DNA of 64,000 bases, taken from NCBI RefSeq assembly GCF_000426565.1, contig NZ_AUFP01000006.1, positions 124,001 to 188,000 on the forward strand. The letters run 5' to 3'. Positions 62,300 through 64,000 of the stretch are shown piece by piece. Position 1 is the first letter of the stretch. Each line of letters begins with the position of its first letter. Both the position numbers and the translations under genes were made by a program. The notes beneath the pieces were generated by a model that saw only the letters and a program-made list of their open reading frames with translations, had not been told where the DNA came from and searched no databases. The stretch is from Segatella albensis DSM 11370 = JCM 12258. Lineage in GTDB: Bacteria > Bacteroidota > Bacteroidia > Bacteroidales > Bacteroidaceae.

Positions 62300-64000
62300 T
62301 TAATTGCCAGCATAACCAGGGTTCTGCTTCAACTCAGCGTCCTTGTTCGCTTGGATAGCTGACAAAGGAATTGGGAACAGATCGAAGTGTGAATCGTAAT
62401 CCTTACCTTCTGCAGAATACTTAGCACTGAAATATGGGTTATACTTCTTGATGCGCTCACTGAGTTTACCTACACGCGAAAGGGTAAGACGGCGCTTCTC
62501 CTCACAAGTAAGTTCGCGAAGGCGCTCATCAAGAATGAAGTCAAGATCCATCTCACTTGCAGTAACCTCCTTTGCCTTTGCACGATGGCGCAATACATTT
62601 ATGTCTGCAGCAGCCTCAGCCTTCTTACCTAAATTTACATATGCCTCCGCACGCAACAGATATGCCTCTGCCAAACGGAACATATACTGATCGGTATAGG
62701 TCTTTCCTGCGGTACCGGCAAGGGTAAGCGTTGACTTATCACCATACTGAGCATCAGGATGATGGAAAGGAGTTGTCATCTTGGTAGAATAGCCACACAT
62801 AAAACGGTTAGGCAACTGAGTCGTGGCATTCACACCACCGGCGAAACCTGTTTCCATAGAATAGCCAGCAGGAAGTTTGGTGTTTTCGAGATCGAATACA
62901 CCATCAGGCATTGCCTTCTTCAATTCTGGATATTGATCTAATACCTGTGTTCGGTGAATCTTAAACTTACGAGGCCAGTTGTATTCAGAATTACGCATAT
63001 CATTGAAATCACCTTCCCAGATACCACTATAAAGATGTTCATCAGCATAATGGGTACCAATACCACGACCACCGGTCATATCACCGATAGGCCAATTGAA
63101 AAGTTGGATGTTAGTACCATCAGGAGCAATGATTTTGAACTTATCGACCTGAGGAGCAAAGAATCGCTCGCCCCAGAAGCTACCAGGATTCCAGAAGAAA
63201 TGACTCGTATTATTACCACCACCTTCTACATTGGTTTCAAACTGGATGACCCAGATGGCCTCCGTATTACCAGAGGCACGATTCTGGTTATTTGGACGGA
63301 AGAGGTCATAGAACACATCGCCCGCTTCATTTTTCTGTGAACCGAAACGTTCGGTCATCAATTTCAAATTTGGATCATTGATTACGTCAGAAGCCGCACT
63401 AACGGCCTTATCATTAGCTCCTGTTGCCAGATAAACTTCAGAAAGTAACATGTTTGCAGCAGGGCGACTGATTTCACCATCCTTTACAGCATTGATTTCC
63501 GGAAGATTGGCAACAGCAAATTCGAGGTCTGAAACACACTGAGCCAACACATTTTCTTTCGTATCACGAGTATAATCAGTCTTCGGCGCTGTTATCTCCT
63601 CTGTTTGGAGTGGCACACCACCATAGAGATAAGCTAATGTACGATAACCAAGGGCACGGAAGAAACGAGCCTTTGCCTCATACACTTTCTTCTGTTCTTC
63701 GTTCAACTTTGTAGATTTGCCGACACGACTAATCACTGTATTTGCCTGAGCAATAAGTTTATAGTTCTCATCCCAATAGAACTTTGCTATTGCACCCGAC
63801 GGAGAAAGGTCGGCAGTGACATTTGACTTTAAAGGGTCTGCGGTGATCCACATATCTGCAAATTTCGAGAGATCTGTAGTACGGTCGTATGTAGTATAGA
63901 ACTCCTCACGAGTGAGGTAATAGAGTTCTGTCACCGCAGCATCAAAGTCTGCAGATGTTTCATATGAGTTAGATGCAGAATTGAAGTCAAGTGCTTTCTC
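62300..64000 (-). CDS. SusD/RagB-family nutrient-binding lipoprotein (N-terminus beyond window edge)
   Basis: The frame is open from 62300 through to the right edge (567 residues visible); an internal GTG at 63934 is not the real start, because the upstream codons ALDFNSASNSYETSADFDAAV continue the family sequence. Typical SusD text includes TELYYLTREEFYTTYDRTTDL, ARFFRALGYRTLAYLYGGVPL, AANMLLSEVYLATGA, and the C-terminal LDFILDERLRELTCEEKRRL and LFPIPLSAIQANKD. Its SusC partner should lie just outside on the right. Together with the GH115 enzyme it suggests a xylan-type locus. Confidence 0.95.
   Translation of the reverse strand, partial: EKALDFNSASNSYETSADFDAAVTELYYLTREEFYTTYDRTTDLSKFADMWITADPLKSNVTADLSPSGAIAKFYWDENYKLIAQANTVISRVGKSTKLNEEQKKVYEAKARFFRALGYRTLAYLYGGVPLQTEEITAPKTDYTRDTKENVLAQCVSDLEFAVANLPEINAVKDGEISRPAANMLLSEVYLATGANDKAVSAASDVINDPNLKLMTERFGSQKNEAGDVFYDLFRPNNQNRASGNTEAIWVIQFETNVEGGGNNTSHFFWNPGSFWGERFFAPQVDKFKIIAPDGTNIQLFNWPIGDMTGGRGIGTHYADEHLYSGIWEGDFNDMRNSEYNWPRKFKIHRTQVLDQYPELKKAMPDGVFDLENTKLPAGYSMETGFAGGVNATTQLPNRFMCGYSTKMTTPFHHPDAQYGDKSTLTLAGTAGKTYTDQYMFRLAEAYLLRAEAYVNLGKKAEAAADINVLRHRAKAKEVTASEMDLDFILDERLRELTCEEKRRLTLSRVGKLSERIKKYNPYFSAKYSAEGKDYDSHFDLFPIPLSAIQANKDAELKQNPGYAGN

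Overview
The window looks like a chromosomal segment of a Bacteroidales bacterium, most likely Prevotella or a close relative. It has SusC/SusD pairs, a complete Bat (aerotolerance) operon, a DUF4296 lipoprotein next to lspA, and a long SecA. Promoters carry the Bacteroidetes -7 element TAnnTTTG, and Shine-Dalgarno sequences are mostly absent. Almost everything up to 33.5 kb lies on the minus strand; from there the orientation is mixed.

Layout. (1) 1-8.5 kb: a polysaccharide-utilisation fragment with SusD (cut at the left edge), SusC and a membrane-spanning propeller/AraC regulator. A 21-bp-spaced direct repeat sits at the susC promoter. (2) 8.6-17.2 kb: an apparent operon ileS - DksA-like - lspA - DUF4296 lipoprotein - 71-aa protein - nadC - C69 peptidase, from a promoter at 17.13-17.16 kb to a strong terminator at 8.62-8.65 kb. 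(3) 17.2-30.7 kb: a tightly packed 12-gene cluster, moxR - DUF58 - Bat-associated protein - batA-B-C-D-E - PAP2 - queA - Smr protein - nadE. (4) 30.8-35.6 kb: panB with an MFS transporter, a HAD phosphatase, an orphan 111-aa protein, and a flavoprotein-GNAT pair. (5) 35.7-42.2 kb: a very acidic 41-aa protein and a complete type I restriction-modification operon hsdM-hsdS-hsdR with its own promoter and terminator. (6) 42.6-48.1 kb: an envelope operon, beta-barrel protein - lptC - CNNM/CBS protein - ppiD. (7) 48.2-54 kb on the plus strand: a DUF4105 protein that appears to be translated from a leaderless GTG, a 120-aa protein, secA, and an ABC ATPase without a permease. (8) 54.07-54.39 kb: tRNA-Ser(GCU) and two identical tRNA-Glu(CUC) genes. 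(9) 54.5-64 kb: phosphohexomutase, rlmH-uvrA, and a second polysaccharide-utilisation fragment (SusD plus a GH115 alpha-glucuronidase) cut at the right edge.

The least explained parts are regulatory or non-coding. Two diverged copies of a roughly 400-bp intergenic element, each with a long hairpin, lie at about 5.0-5.4 and 34.05-34.44 kb. Two small orphan genes (33671 and 35815) share a promoter design with identical spacing, CTGTGCA-N7-TGCACA-N9-TAnnTTTG-N4-GTGAAA. A mirrored promoter pair lies between the tRNA genes and the phosphohexomutase. I see no CRISPR array, prophage, transposase or replication origin. The restriction-modification genes are the clearest accessory module.
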